Program-made: the position numbers and the translations under genes
Origin: JANPPS01 sp965246925
GTDB taxonomy: Bacteria; Pseudomonadota; Alphaproteobacteria; Acetobacterales; Acetobacteraceae
NCBI GenBank assembly: GCA_965246925.1
Contig: OZ251994.1
Span: 2,480,001-2,544,000 of the forward strand
Direction: 5' to 3'
DNA: 64,000 nt
The notes under the pieces: model-generated
Databases searched by the model: none
What the model was told of the DNA's origin: nothing
The model's input: only the letters and a program-made list of their open reading frames with translations
Shown: positions 25,141 through 37,826 of the stretch, in pieces
Numbering within the stretch: position 1 is the stretch's first letter
Layout of the letters: the number at the start of each line of letters is the position of its first letter

Positions 25141-26113
25141 TGCGGATTCATATCCAGAACGTGCCGGATATGTTCGGTGACGCCGTGACGATGGACGATT
25201 GGGTCGAGGCCGCCGCCCGCGCCGGCATCGCCGACGGGGCTCATGACGTCAGCCATGGCAGCACCGTGGAGGAGTTCCATGCGGTCGCCCCCGAGATCGA
25301 GGCGCTGGTGACCGCGACATCGGCGACGCGGTCACTGTTTCCGGCCGATGCGCCCCGGCTCCGGCTGATGTTCTGCACCTCCGCCGGGCTGGATGCGGTG
25401 CCGTTCGACGCGCTGCCGCCGGGGGTCCAGGTGCTGAACAACCGCGGCACGCATGGGCCGAAGGCGGGCGAGTATGGCATTATGGCGCTACTGATGCTGG
25501 CAAACTACGTGCCGGCGCTGGTGACACAGCAGCGCGCGGGCGAGTGGACGCGGCGCAGCAGCACGGTGCTCGCCGGCCGCCGGGTGACGGTGCTGGGGCT
25601 CGGCAGCCTGGGTGGCGCCGTCGCGGAGCACGCGGCCCGGTTCGGCATGCACGTCACCGGCGTCCGAGCCCGCCCGGCGCCGCACCCGGCCTGCGCCCAG
25701 GTGGTGGGCACGGACCAGCTGGACGCCGTCTTGCCGGACACCGAGTTCCTGGTATTGGCCACGCCGCTCACGGATGCGACCCGCACCATCCTGGACCGCC
25801 GCCGCATCGCGCTGTTGCCGCCCGAGGCCGGGGTCATCAACATCGGCCGCGGCGCGCTCGTGGAGCAGGACGCGCTCTGTGACGCGCTGGACGCCGGCGC
25901 CCTATGCGGCGCCGTGCTGGACGTGTTCGTCCCGGAACCGGTGCCGCCGGGTCACCGGCTGTGGACGACCCGCAACCTGATCATGACGCCGCACGTTTCG
26001 AGCGACGACAAGCTCGCCTATAATGCGCGGAGCCTCGACATCTTCATCGAGAACTTGGCGGCGTTCCAGGCCGGGCAGCCCTTGCCCAACCTGTTCGACC
26101 GGGCGCGGGGCTA

Positions 26114-26117
<4 letters not shown>
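25140..26117 (+). CDS. D-2-hydroxyacid dehydrogenase
   Basis: 325 aa NAD(P)-dependent oxidoreductase. The coenzyme domain has GLGSLGGAVAEHAARFGMHV (G-x-G-x-x-G) and VINIGRGALVEQDALCDAL. Catalytic residues expected for the family are visible as Glu in FVPEPVPPGH and His in MTPHVSSDDK. The N-terminal substrate domain is less conserved. It probably interconverts a 2-keto acid and a D-2-hydroxyacid in the cytoplasm. It is coupled to the MBL hydrolase upstream and converges by four bases on the minus-strand SMP-30 gene. Confidence 0.87.
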
Positions 26118-27301
<1,184 letters not shown>

Positions 27302-27397
27302 GTTCAGTCCTCCCAGTGGCGGCCTTCATCGCGGCCTTCCCGGGAGTATGCTACAAAGACATGTTCGATGTGAACTAACAATCTGCTTGCGGCGGGG

Positions 27398-27889
27398 TCA
27401 AATCGCGCGCCACCCCGGTTGCGACGGGTCGCTGAGCGCATAGTTGACCGGACCGCTGCCGCAGATGGCGATGACGGCGGGTTCCGGGGCGCCGCGGATG
27501 ACGCCGTCGTAGTGCGGGGTGCCCGCGACCCGGCGGACGAAGCTGCCGGCGGTGACGGGGAAGCAGGCCGCGGGATCGAAGTCGGCGCCGCTGTTGCACC
27601 ACCACGTGCCGCTCACCACGATGCAGAAGCGGTCCGTGGTGTAGGTGTGCGGCGCGCTCATGTAGCCGGGCCACCAGCGGACCAGGGTGTAATACAGGCC
27701 GGGCTCGTTGGTGCTGCCCGTAAGCGGGCACATGTCCACGCTGTGGGCCGGGTAGCCCTTATTGGGAATCCACTCGTGTTCGCCGGGTGGGCGGATGATG
27801 GTTTGGGTGGGGTCGAGCGGGCTGGCCTGGGCGGGCAGGGCGGCGAGCAGCGGTAGTAAAAGGAGGGCGCGGCGGTACTGGTCTTCCAT
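27398..27889 (-). CDS. Exported cupin-domain protein
   Basis: 163 aa with a Sec signal peptide (RRALLLLPLLAALPAQASP). The middle is a single cupin barrel: RWWPGYMSAPHTYTTDRFCIVVSGTWW (in two pieces), then FPVTAGSFVRRVAGTPHYDG. The first cupin motif has only part of the usual metal-binding histidines. Four cysteines in the mature protein could form disulfides in the periplasm. Function unknown; a similar exported cupin group is common in alphaproteobacteria. It precedes the SMP-30 gene by about 95 bases on the same strand. Confidence 0.7.
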   Translation of the reverse strand: MEDQYRRALLLLPLLAALPAQASPLDPTQTIIRPPGEHEWIPNKGYPAHSVDMCPLTGSTNEPGLYYTLVRWWPGYMSAPHTYTTDRFCIVVSGTWWCNSGADFDPAACFPVTAGSFVRRVAGTPHYDGVIRGAPEPAVIAICGSGPVNYALSDPSQPGWRAI

Positions 27890-27940
27890 GGGGCAGTCCT
27901 TCTTGCGCGTTAAGACCCGCCTGTAGCTTCCCTCCCCCGG

Positions 27941-27964
27941 CCCTCTCCCGCAAGCGGGAGAGGG
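27941..27964 (-). repeat. Palindromic hairpin, widespread intergenic type
   Basis: CCCTCTCCCGC and GCGGGAGAGGG form a perfect 11-bp stem around AA. Very similar CCCTCTCCCGC-type palindromes are dispersed between genes in many proteobacteria. It lies between two minus-strand genes, just after the glycosyltransferase stop, where it could also stabilise the mRNA 3' end. Confidence 0.65.
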
Positions 27965-27973
27965 AGAGGCGGT

Positions 27974-29026
27974 TCACCTGCTCGCGCGGAGGACCGAGCG
28001 GTCTTCGCCGGCCAGGGTGCGGTAGATGTCCAGGTAGTCTTCGGCCATCCGTTTTGCGGTAAAGCGCGCATCAAAGCGGCTGCGGACCGTGGTGCGGGAC
28101 AGTTCGCCCAGGCGGGCGACGGCGCCGATCGCGCCGGCTTCGTCGTTGACGATGAACCCGCTGACGCCGGGCTCGACGATCTCGGGCACGGAGCCGTGGT
28201 TGAAGGCGATCACCGGGGTGCCGCACGCCATGGCCTCGATCATCACGAGGCCGAACGGCTCCGGCCAGTCGATCGGCATCAGCAGGCCGACGGCGCCGCT
28301 AAGGAAGGCGGGCTTCTGTGCGTCATTGATCTCACCAATCATCTCGACCCCGCCGCCGGCGATCAGCGGGCGGATGACGGTGTCGAAATAGACCTGGTCC
28401 ACCTTGTCGACCTTGGCGGCGATCTTGAGCGGGATACCAGCGGCGCGGGCAATGCGGATGGCGCGGTCCGGACCCTTCTCCGGGGCGATGCGGCCCAGGA
28501 ACGCCAGGTATTCCGGCTTCACCGGCTGCGGTGTCAGCAGGTTCTGCGGCAAGCCGTGGTGCACGGTCGCGACATAGCGCGCCTGCGGCAGCGGGCGGCG
28601 TTGCGCGTCGCTGATGCTGACCAGTGGCGCGTTGGGGAAGGTATTGAACACCGGCTGCAACTCGGACAGGTCGAGCCGTCCGTGCATGGTGGTGACGAAC
28701 GGCGTGCGCTGCCGGCCGAACAGGCTGAACGGCCAGTAGTCCATGTGGAAGTGCAGCACGTCGAACTCGTCCGCCATGCGCCGCGCCGCCTCCATCAGCA
28801 GCATGTGCGGCGCGATTGGATCGCGGATGGCCGGGTCGAGGCGGAGCGCGCGCGGCCAGATCGGCTCGAGCTTGGCGGAGGTGACGCTATCACCGCTGGC
28901 AAACAGGGTGACGTCATGACCGAGCGCCACCAATTCCTCAGTCAAGAATGAGACGACCCGCTCCGTGCCGCCATACAGCTTCGGGGGAACCGCCTCATGA
29001 AGCGGCGCAATTTGCGCGATACGCAT
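27974..29026 (-). CDS. Family 4 glycosyltransferase
   Basis: 350 aa from ATG 29026 (MRIAQIAPLHEAVPPKLYGG); in-frame starts 9 and 24 bases upstream are possible. GT-B enzyme of the GT4 type. The N-terminal acceptor domain has the Gly-rich loop KLYGGTERVV and HFHMDYWPFS. The C-terminal donor domain has FLGRIAPEKGPDRAI and the E-(x)7-E signature in PEPFGLVMIEAMACGTPV, with GSVPEIVEPGVSGF following. It uses a nucleotide sugar on an unknown acceptor. No other glycan gene adjoins it, which suggests a stand-alone role such as trehalose or lipid glycosylation, not decided by sequence. Confidence 0.88.
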   Translation of the reverse strand: MRIAQIAPLHEAVPPKLYGGTERVVSFLTEELVALGHDVTLFASGDSVTSAKLEPIWPRALRLDPAIRDPIAPHMLLMEAARRMADEFDVLHFHMDYWPFSLFGRQRTPFVTTMHGRLDLSELQPVFNTFPNAPLVSISDAQRRPLPQARYVATVHHGLPQNLLTPQPVKPEYLAFLGRIAPEKGPDRAIRIARAAGIPLKIAAKVDKVDQVYFDTVIRPLIAGGGVEMIGEINDAQKPAFLSGAVGLLMPIDWPEPFGLVMIEAMACGTPVIAFNHGSVPEIVEPGVSGFIVNDEAGAIGAVARLGELSRTTVRSRFDARFTAKRMAEDYLDIYRTLAGEDRSVLRASR

Positions 29027-29280
29027 AGGAACCATCTCCGCAGGATACACTGCCCTTCAACGCCTCAATCGAGGCAAAGATAGGGCGTGATGTTGCGGTG
29101 CGGGCACGACGATGATAACAGTGCGTGGATTGGTTTTGAGCCAAGCGCAGCAAATGAGGCACTTAAAGCGGTTTGCTGTCCCGCGACATGCGATTCCGGC
29201 CAAATTCGCACGTATTTGTGATGCTACTTCGCTGGCGCTTGTTTGGATGCAATCAGCTCAGACAATTTGCAATGAGCCGG

Positions 29281-29301
29281 AACAAAAAGGCTAAAAGCCT
29301 T
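29281..29301 (-). terminator. rpsU terminator overlapping its stop codon
   Basis: Read on the minus strand, AAGGCT and AGCCTT (29287-29301) form a 6-bp stem around TTT, followed by TTTGTT. The TAG stop of rpsU lies in the loop and second arm. This is a compact intrinsic terminator. Confidence 0.6.
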
Positions 29302-29494
29302 CCCGCTCCAGCCGCTTCCGCTCCATCTTGCGCGCTCGGCGCACGGCCTCTGCCGCTTCACGCGCCCGGCGCTCCGACGGCTTCTCATAATGACGGCGCA
29401 GCTTCATTTCGCGGAACACGCCCTCGCGCTGCATTTTTTTCTTGAGCGCCTTCAGCGCCTGATCGACATTGTTGTCACGTACGAGAACCTGCAC
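29291..29494 (-). CDS. rpsU: 30S ribosomal protein S21
   Basis: 67 aa basic protein of the small subunit that acts near the anti-Shine-Dalgarno end of 16S rRNA during initiation. The sequence MQVLVRDNNVDQALKALKKK followed by REMKLRRHYEKPSERRARE is the alphaproteobacterial S21 pattern. Near-neighbour COQ9 genes are frequent in this class, as found here across the divergent deformylase gene. A hairpin with a T-run overlaps the stop codon. Confidence 0.96.
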   Translation of the reverse strand: MQVLVRDNNVDQALKALKKKMQREGVFREMKLRRHYEKPSERRAREAAEAVRRARKMERKRLEREGF

Positions 29495-29673
29495 TTCGCC
29501 GCTGTCTCCTCTTGCCCGTAGGCGGAAATGAATAGTCCAATGGAATCGAGCCCGGGAAGCCGCCCAGGCAGGTTGGCGCTATAGCACCATGTTCATCATG
29601 AAGCAAAAGACTTCGCACGCGCGGCCCGGCATACCATCTTACACCAGCCGGGGTGACCCCGCAGGGAAAGCGC

Positions 29674-30189
29674 ATGGCCATATTGAAGATCGCCCGAATG
29701 GGCCACCCCGTCCTCCTGCAACAGGCTGCGCCCGTCAGCAGCCCGGGTGCACCCGAAGTGCAGCGGCTGATCCACGACATGATTGAGACAATGGAGGATG
29801 CATCCGGCGCCGGGCTGGCCGCGCCCCAGGTGCACGTCCCGCTCCGCCTATTCGTCTATCGCGTGCCGGACGGCCGGGGAGACCCGCCGCGGGAGACCGC
29901 CGCACTGATCAATCCCGTCATTGAACCGGTCGGCGACGCCATTGCCGTGTCCTGGGAAGGATGCCTGTCCATCCCCGGCCTTCGCGCCGCCGTACCCCGC
30001 CACGCAACCGTGCGCTACGCCGGATTGGATCAGCACGGATCGCCGGTCGAAGGGGAAGCGACCGGCTTTCACGCGCTGGTGCTGCAACACGAGAATGACC
30101 ACCTCGATGGTATCCTGTATCCCATGCGGATGACAGATTTCAGCCTGTTCGGCTTTACCGAGGAGCTGGCCCGCCAGCGCCTGATCTAA
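29674..30189 (+). CDS. def: Peptide deformylase
   Basis: 171 aa from ATG 29674. It removes the formyl group from the N-terminus of nascent proteins with Fe2+/Zn2+. All three family motifs are intact: GAGLAAPQ (residues 45-52), EGCLS with metal ligand C97, and QHENDHLDG with H139, catalytic E140 and H143. The N-terminus AILKIARMGHPVL is normal. A stand-alone gene without fmt next to it, so it may be an additional deformylase. A gene of the COQ9 family follows after 10 bases. Confidence 0.93.
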   Translation: MAILKIARMGHPVLLQQAAPVSSPGAPEVQRLIHDMIETMEDASGAGLAAPQVHVPLRLFVYRVPDGRGDPPRETAALINPVIEPVGDAIAVSWEGCLSIPGLRAAVPRHATVRYAGLDQHGSPVEGEATGFHALVLQHENDHLDGILYPMRMTDFSLFGFTEELARQRLI

Positions 30190-30199
30190 GGACACACCA

Positions 30200-30808
30200 A
30201 TGCCGCACCCCCCCGAGCGCAGCCCCGAACGCGACGTTGCCATCATGGCCCTGCTGCCGCACGTCGAACATGACGGGTGGACCATCTCCGCCCTGCGCAA
30301 CGCCGCCGGCCCCGATGCCGACCTGCTCTTTCCAGGCGGCACTACGGACATGATCGAGGCCTATTGCGACCTGGGCGACCGGTGGATGGAGGCAGGTGCT
30401 ATCGAACGCGACGTCCGGTCGCTGCGGCTCTCGGCACGGGTCCGCGCTATCGTGGCACTCCGGTTGGAGCAGAACCGGCCCTATAAGGGTGCGGTCCGCC
30501 GGGCGCTCGCCGTGCTGGCCACTCCGGGCCACGCAGTCCTGGCGGCACGGTGCACGGCCCGGACAGTCGACAGTATCTGGCACGCGGCGGGGGATATGTC
30601 GGCCGATTTCAGCTGGTATTCGAAGCGTGCGATCCTGACGGCCGTGTATGGCGCGACACTCCTATACTGGCTGCAGGACACCAGCGCCGATGATGTCGGC
30701 ACCCTGGCGTTCCTCGACCGGCGCTTGGCATCCGTCGGGCGGTTCGGCCAATGGCGGCACAAGGCGGGTGCGGCGCTGCGCCGAATGCGGTCCGCCCGTT
30801 TCGCCTAG
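30200..30808 (+). CDS. COQ9 family ubiquinone biosynthesis protein
   Basis: 202 aa. TetR-like helical fold protein that in eukaryotes binds lipid and helps the COQ7 hydroxylase. Conserved features are the N-terminal HDGWTISALRNAAGPD, DLLFPGGTTDMIEAYCDLGD, and the C-terminal amphipathic SADFSWYSKRAILTAVYGAT containing the family DxxWYtKR-like motif. The bacterial role is inferred from the family. It follows the deformylase by 10 bases and precedes a 25-codon membrane peptide gene. Confidence 0.88.
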   Translation: MPHPPERSPERDVAIMALLPHVEHDGWTISALRNAAGPDADLLFPGGTTDMIEAYCDLGDRWMEAGAIERDVRSLRLSARVRAIVALRLEQNRPYKGAVRRALAVLATPGHAVLAARCTARTVDSIWHAAGDMSADFSWYSKRAILTAVYGATLLYWLQDTSADDVGTLAFLDRRLASVGRFGQWRHKAGAALRRMRSARFA

Positions 30809-30863
30809 CCGGGAGAAACCACCCGCCGGTCGTTGCGTTTCTGCTTAAGATACGGAGGTAATC

Positions 30864-30941
30864 ATGCGCAGCATCCTGCTTTGGCTCATTGGCATCCCCA
30901 TCCCGATCATCATCCTCCTCAACATCTTTCACGTTTTCTAA
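30864..30941 (+). CDS. 25-residue single-span membrane peptide
   Basis: ATG 30864 to TAA 30939-30941, 25 codons, preceded by a strong ribosome-binding site GGAGGT at 30854-30859 with ideal spacing. The peptide is MRSILLWLIGIPIPIIILLN followed by IFHVF: basic N-terminus, then one continuous hydrophobic helix with an IPIP kink. The near-perfect initiation region and the fully hydrophobic composition argue that it is a real gene. Tiny membrane peptides of the form MRxILLWLxGIPIPIIIL recur, as far as I recall, in alphaproteobacterial genomes, but no function is assigned. It lies 7 bases before the transglutaminase start, so it may be coupled to it. Confidence 0.72.
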   Translation: MRSILLWLIGIPIPIIILLNIFHVF

Positions 30942-30948
30942 GAGGCCT

Positions 30949-31851
30949 GTGCCGAACGTCCGCATCACGCACAGCACGGAGTACGCGTATCACCGGCCGG
31001 TGCGTCCCACGACGCATCGGCTGATGCTACGCCCACGGGATAGCCACGACCTGCGGCTTCGTTCGGCTACGCTGACCATCACCCCGCCGCCGCGCACGAC
31101 GCGCTGGGCACACGACGTCTTCGGCAACTCGCTGTGCTACCTCGAATGGGGCCACGTCGAGACGGATGTACTCAGAATAGTCTCAAGCCTCGATCTCGAC
31201 CACTTCCCCGCTGCCTCCGAACTGCCGATCGACCCGGCCGCCGAGATCTATCCGTTCAGCTACATGACGGACGAAGCGCCCGACCTCGCGCGGACGCTCG
31301 AACGGCATTACCCCGATCCAGAGCGCGCGGTGGACGCCTGGGCGCGGAGCTTCCTGAACCCAACCGGCCCCACCCGCACGCTGGATCTGCTGGCGGCAAT
31401 GACTCGCGCCATCCGAGCCGAGTTTACCTACGCCGCCCGCGAGTCGGAGGGCACCAACCCGCCTACCGTAACCCTCGCCACCCGGTCGGGCGCTTGCCGT
31501 GATTTCGCCCTGCTGATGATGGAGGCCTTACGCGCCTTGGGCTTTGCCGCCCGCTTCGTCAGTGGCTACTTGTACGATGACCGGGTGGCCGGGGGAATGG
31601 CTGTGGTAGGCGGTGGCGCCACCCATGCCTGGGTCGCCGTTTATCTGCCTGGCGCCGGCTGGGTAGAGTATGACCCCACAAACGGCCTGATCGCAGGCAG
31701 GAACTTGATCCGCATCAGCAACGCCAGGACGCCAGAACAGTCAAAGCCGGTCAGCGGCGGCTATCTCGGCAGTAAACAAGACTTTCGCGGCCTCCGCGTC
31801 AACGTTGACGTGTCCGTTACTTCTTTATCAAGTATCGTTGCGGCCGCATGA
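30949..31851 (+). CDS. Transglutaminase-like domain protein
   Basis: 300 aa, start GTG 30949 (PNVRITHSTEYAYHRPV); an earlier ATG would overlap the membrane peptide and add a Ser-rich tract unlike the family. N-terminal beta domain about 1-95 (transglutaminase N-terminal region). The catalytic core has C183 in RSGACRDFALL, H226 in ATHAWVAVYLP and D242 in EYDPTNG, the Cys-His-Asp triad of bacterial transglutaminase/protease-like enzymes. No signal peptide. In bacteria these act as cysteine proteases or amidases, with substrates mostly unknown. Confidence 0.86.
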   Translation: MPNVRITHSTEYAYHRPVRPTTHRLMLRPRDSHDLRLRSATLTITPPPRTTRWAHDVFGNSLCYLEWGHVETDVLRIVSSLDLDHFPAASELPIDPAAEIYPFSYMTDEAPDLARTLERHYPDPERAVDAWARSFLNPTGPTRTLDLLAAMTRAIRAEFTYAARESEGTNPPTVTLATRSGACRDFALLMMEALRALGFAARFVSGYLYDDRVAGGMAVVGGGATHAWVAVYLPGAGWVEYDPTNGLIAGRNLIRISNARTPEQSKPVSGGYLGSKQDFRGLRVNVDVSVTSLSSIVAAA

Positions 31852-31897
31852 AGGCCTTACCACCGCATGATACATCAGGAACGGCTCGAGCCCCACG

Positions 31898-32653
31898 CTA
31901 GTCTAGCAGAGCAATCGCGTCGCCTGCCGCAATCCGTCCACCCTCTAGCACCTCGGCATGAATGCCCAGATCGGCGTGGCCATAGAGCGCCTTCAGGTCG
32001 CGGATCGGGCTTGCATCCCGCTCGGCCGTGTCCGGGTTCACCTCGGTCGCGGCACACCGAACCGTCCGCTTGGTCACGCGCAGGATCGCCCCGCCCAACT
32101 GAATGCGCCGGCCAACCCAGGAAAACTCGGCCCAGGCTGGGGCACCGGTGAAATAGACATTGGCGCGGTATCGCCGCCTATCCTGCGTCCGCCCGGTGTC
32201 TGTAGCAAAGGCGGTGAGGCTTGCGTGATTGATTAGGCTCAGCACTGGGCTCCGCTGGTCGCCGAAGACGTGGCCCGGCACGTGGTGGAACACCGGCGTG
32301 CCGCGGGCTTCTGCGCCGAGATAGGCCGTGAGCCAGCGTCCGATATTGTCGCGGCCCAAATGGGTGAGCGGGTCACCGCTGATGGTGCTGCCGTCCGGCG
32401 CCGTGATGGCAAGAATGCGGTCATGCGCGTCGAACCGGGCGTGGAGTAGGGCGATGCTGCCTTGGCGGAGTAGGCACATAAAATTCGATTTGGGCAGGAA
32501 GGCTGGGGATGCCGGGTCGAACGGGGCGTCGCCTTGGGCGAGGGCGAAAGCGCGGTCCCACGGGATAGGACCGCCGGGTTCGACCATGGTGTCTTCGAGC
32601 GCTTCGGCCGACAGGCCTTTGACCGGGTAGCGATAGAGTTGCTCGATCTGCAT
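31898..32653 (-). CDS. MOSC domain protein
   Basis: 251 aa. The N-terminal MOSC beta-barrel (QIEQLYRYPVKGLSAEALED) is followed by the MOSC domain, with the conserved cysteine in VTKRTVRCAATEVNPDTAERD where related proteins hold a molybdenum cofactor sulfur. It resembles stand-alone mARC/YcbX-type proteins but lacks the C-terminal ferredoxin domain of YcbX. A role in sulfur or Moco-dependent reduction is inferred. Monocistronic, divergent from clpB, with 122 bases between. Confidence 0.85.
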   Translation of the reverse strand: MQIEQLYRYPVKGLSAEALEDTMVEPGGPIPWDRAFALAQGDAPFDPASPAFLPKSNFMCLLRQGSIALLHARFDAHDRILAITAPDGSTISGDPLTHLGRDNIGRWLTAYLGAEARGTPVFHHVPGHVFGDQRSPVLSLINHASLTAFATDTGRTQDRRRYRANVYFTGAPAWAEFSWVGRRIQLGGAILRVTKRTVRCAATEVNPDTAERDASPIRDLKALYGHADLGIHAEVLEGGRIAAGDAIALLD

Positions 32654-32668
32654 AGGTCGTTGTCACCG

Positions 32669-32697
32669 CTTGAGAAAGGCCGGAAGCTCCACCATCT
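32669..32697 (+). promoter_or_regulatory. Candidate sigma-32 heat-shock promoter of clpB
   Basis: CTTGAGA at 32669-32675, a 14-base spacer and CACCATCT at 32690-32697 resemble the RpoH consensus (CTTGAAA, about 13-15, CCCCATNT). It lies about 79 bases before the clpB ATG, and ClpB is a classical RpoH target. Confidence 0.55.
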
Positions 32698-32775
32698 CGT
32701 GCATCGAGGGTAAGGTCCGGGTTGCCACAGTTGGGACCAGGATACGCCAGTCGCCTGATTGAAGGGACATGCAAA

Positions 32776-35367
<2,592 letters not shown>

Positions 35368-35401
35368 GCTGTCTTGCGTTTGCCTTGGGGCTGTCATGCG
35401 G

Positions 35402-35430
35402 TTGACATGACCCGGCCCCGGGGATAGATA
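35402..35430 (+). promoter_or_regulatory. rRNA operon promoter
   Basis: TTGACA at 35402-35407, exactly 17 bases, then TAGATA at 35425-35430: a near-consensus housekeeping promoter followed by GC-rich CGCG, as expected of a stringently controlled rrn promoter. It lies about 300 bases upstream of mature 16S, behind clpB. Confidence 0.75.
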
Positions 35431-35470
35431 CGCGTCATCGGGCCAGGGCGCTTCGGCGGTCCTGGTCCAC

Positions 35471-35493
35471 TGTTCTTTGACAAGTATATCTGG
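35471..35493 (+). promoter_or_regulatory. boxA-like antitermination element in the rrn leader
   Basis: TGTTCTTTGACAAGTATATC resembles the boxA of rrn leaders (E. coli TGCTCTTTAACAATTTATC), where NusB/NusE bind to prevent Rho termination. It lies 41 bases after the -10 element, the usual place. Confidence 0.6.
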
Positions 35494-35497
35494 TTTT

Positions 35498-35519
35498 GAG
35501 AAGGGATATGTTGACGGCG
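35498..35519 (+). other. 5' arm of the pre-16S processing stem
   Basis: GAGAAGGGATATGTTGACGG and following CG are complementary to 37376-37399 downstream of 16S, with a two-base bulge and one wobble-type mismatch. The paired flanks form the RNase III stem that releases pre-16S. Confidence 0.75.
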
Positions 35520-35737
35520 TTCCGTTGGCTGGCCTTTGCTTTAGGGCATGGGTTGGTGGTGCTGTGATGGTGCTGGCTGGTGCAATGTGTGGGTTATTGG
35601 GGTTTTAGGGCTCTGATGGTCATAGTTTTGACACTGGTTCGCTGGACGTCTGGTTTTGATAGTTTGGATGAGTTGGTGTTGATGTTGTGGGTTTGGGGTT
35701 CTTTCACTCGGATTGTTTGCTGTGAGGCGAGCATGAT
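35520..35737 (+). other. G/T-rich rrn leader, no gene
   Basis: About 218 bases between the 16S processing arm and mature 16S. The sense strand is strikingly G+T-rich and poor in C and A (runs such as GGGTTGGTGGTGCTGTGATGG in part). I see no reading frame worth calling; minus-strand frames here overlap the 16S start. It would give a G/U-rich precursor leader. Confidence 0.7.
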
Positions 35738-37233
<1,496 letters not shown>

Positions 37234-37362
37234 AAGGATACTGGCTGACGGGGCTTCGGCCTCTTGGCCGGTTCCAAACAAGTCCTGCTGCCGGATGGCG
37301 GCAGGCGCTGATCTCATGATCTGCACGAGGGCGCCGCGTAGGCCCTTGGACGAGTTGGCCCA

Positions 37363-37383
37363 TGACGGCGCCGGGCGCCGTCA
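37363..37383 (+). other. GC hairpin at the pre-16S 3' flank
   Basis: TGACGGCGC and GCGCCGTCA form a perfect 9-bp stem with loop CGG. Its right arm is also the start of the 3' arm that pairs with the leader at 35498-35519, so two alternative structures compete: a local hairpin before, or a long-range stem with, the 5' leader. Confidence 0.6.
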
Positions 37384-37398
37384 ACGTATCCCTTTTCT

Positions 37399-37475
37399 CA
37401 GACGTCAGGTGGTCGGACGTCGGACGTCAGGAAGAGTCTTTCGTCTGACGTCTGACGTCTGACGTCTGAAGTCTG
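37399..37475 (+). repeat. GACGTC-rich hairpin element, copy 1 (16S-tRNA-Ile spacer)
   Basis: Left arm 37399-37430 and right arm 37445-37475 are imperfect inverted repeats built from GACGTC units (CAGACGTCAG, GGACGTCGGACGTCAG against four CTGACGT-type units), with a 14-base loop. About three quarters of positions pair. It starts exactly at the end of the 16S processing arm and stops 5 bases before tRNA-Ile. The arms match those around the 23S insertion. Confidence 0.85.
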
Positions 37476-37480
37476 TTCAT

Positions 37481-37554
<74 letters not shown>

Positions 37555-37558
37555 TTAT

Positions 37559-37628
37559 CAGTCGTCAGGTGCCAGTCGCCAGTTGCCAGGGGTTATTCTG
37601 GGAGCTAGTGCCTGGCCACTGGCGGCTG
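37559..37628 (+). repeat. Diverged hairpin repeat between tRNA-Ile and tRNA-Ala
   Basis: CAGTCGCCAGTTGCCAGG (37573-37590) and its near-complement CCTGGCCACTGGCGGCTG (37611-37628) pair at 16 of 18 positions around a 20-base loop. The left side starts CAGTCGTCAGG, like the GACGTC elements elsewhere in the operon, suggesting a diverged member of the same family. Confidence 0.65.
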
Positions 37629-37632
37629 AAAA

Positions 37633-37708
37633 GGGGGCGTAGCTCAATTGGTAGAGCGCCTGCTTTGCAAGCAGGAGGTCGTCGGTTCGATTCCGTCCGC
37701 CTCCACCA
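37633..37708 (+). tRNA. tRNA-Ala (TGC)
   Basis: Acceptor GGGGGCG/CGCCTCC, D-arm GCTC/GAGC, anticodon stem CCTGC/GCAGG with loop TTTGCAA (anticodon TGC). T-arm GTCGG/CCGTC has the U50-U64 mismatch often seen in alphaproteobacterial tRNA-Ala. CCA is encoded at 37706-37708. Second spacer tRNA of the operon. Confidence 0.97.
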
Positions 37709-37723
37709 GTTTCGCGCTCCTCC

Positions 37724-37765
37724 CTGACGTCTGATGACTGACGTCTGATGACTGGCGTCTGACGA
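37724..37765 (+). repeat. Three 14-bp GACGTC tandem repeats after tRNA-Ala
   Basis: CTGACGTCTGATGA at 37724-37737 and 37738-37751, then CTGGCGTCTGACGA at 37752-37765. The unit is the right arm of the GACGTC elements. It directly precedes a truncated copy of tRNA-Ala. Confidence 0.9.
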
Positions 37766-37772
37766 CTGTTCA

Positions 37773-37826
37773 GTAGAGCGCCTGCTTTGCAAGCAGGAGG
37801 TTGTCGGTTCGATTCCGTCCATCTCC
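37773..37826 (+). pseudogene. 5'-truncated tRNA-Ala(TGC) copy
   Basis: Positions 37773-37826 repeat tRNA-Ala from GTAGAGCG in the D-arm to the 3' acceptor strand with only three substitutions (GGTCGT to GGTTGT; CCGCCTCC to CCATCTCC). The 5' acceptor strand and first half of the D-arm are absent, and CCA is lost (CCATG). It cannot fold a cloverleaf and is presumably non-functional. Confidence 0.9.
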
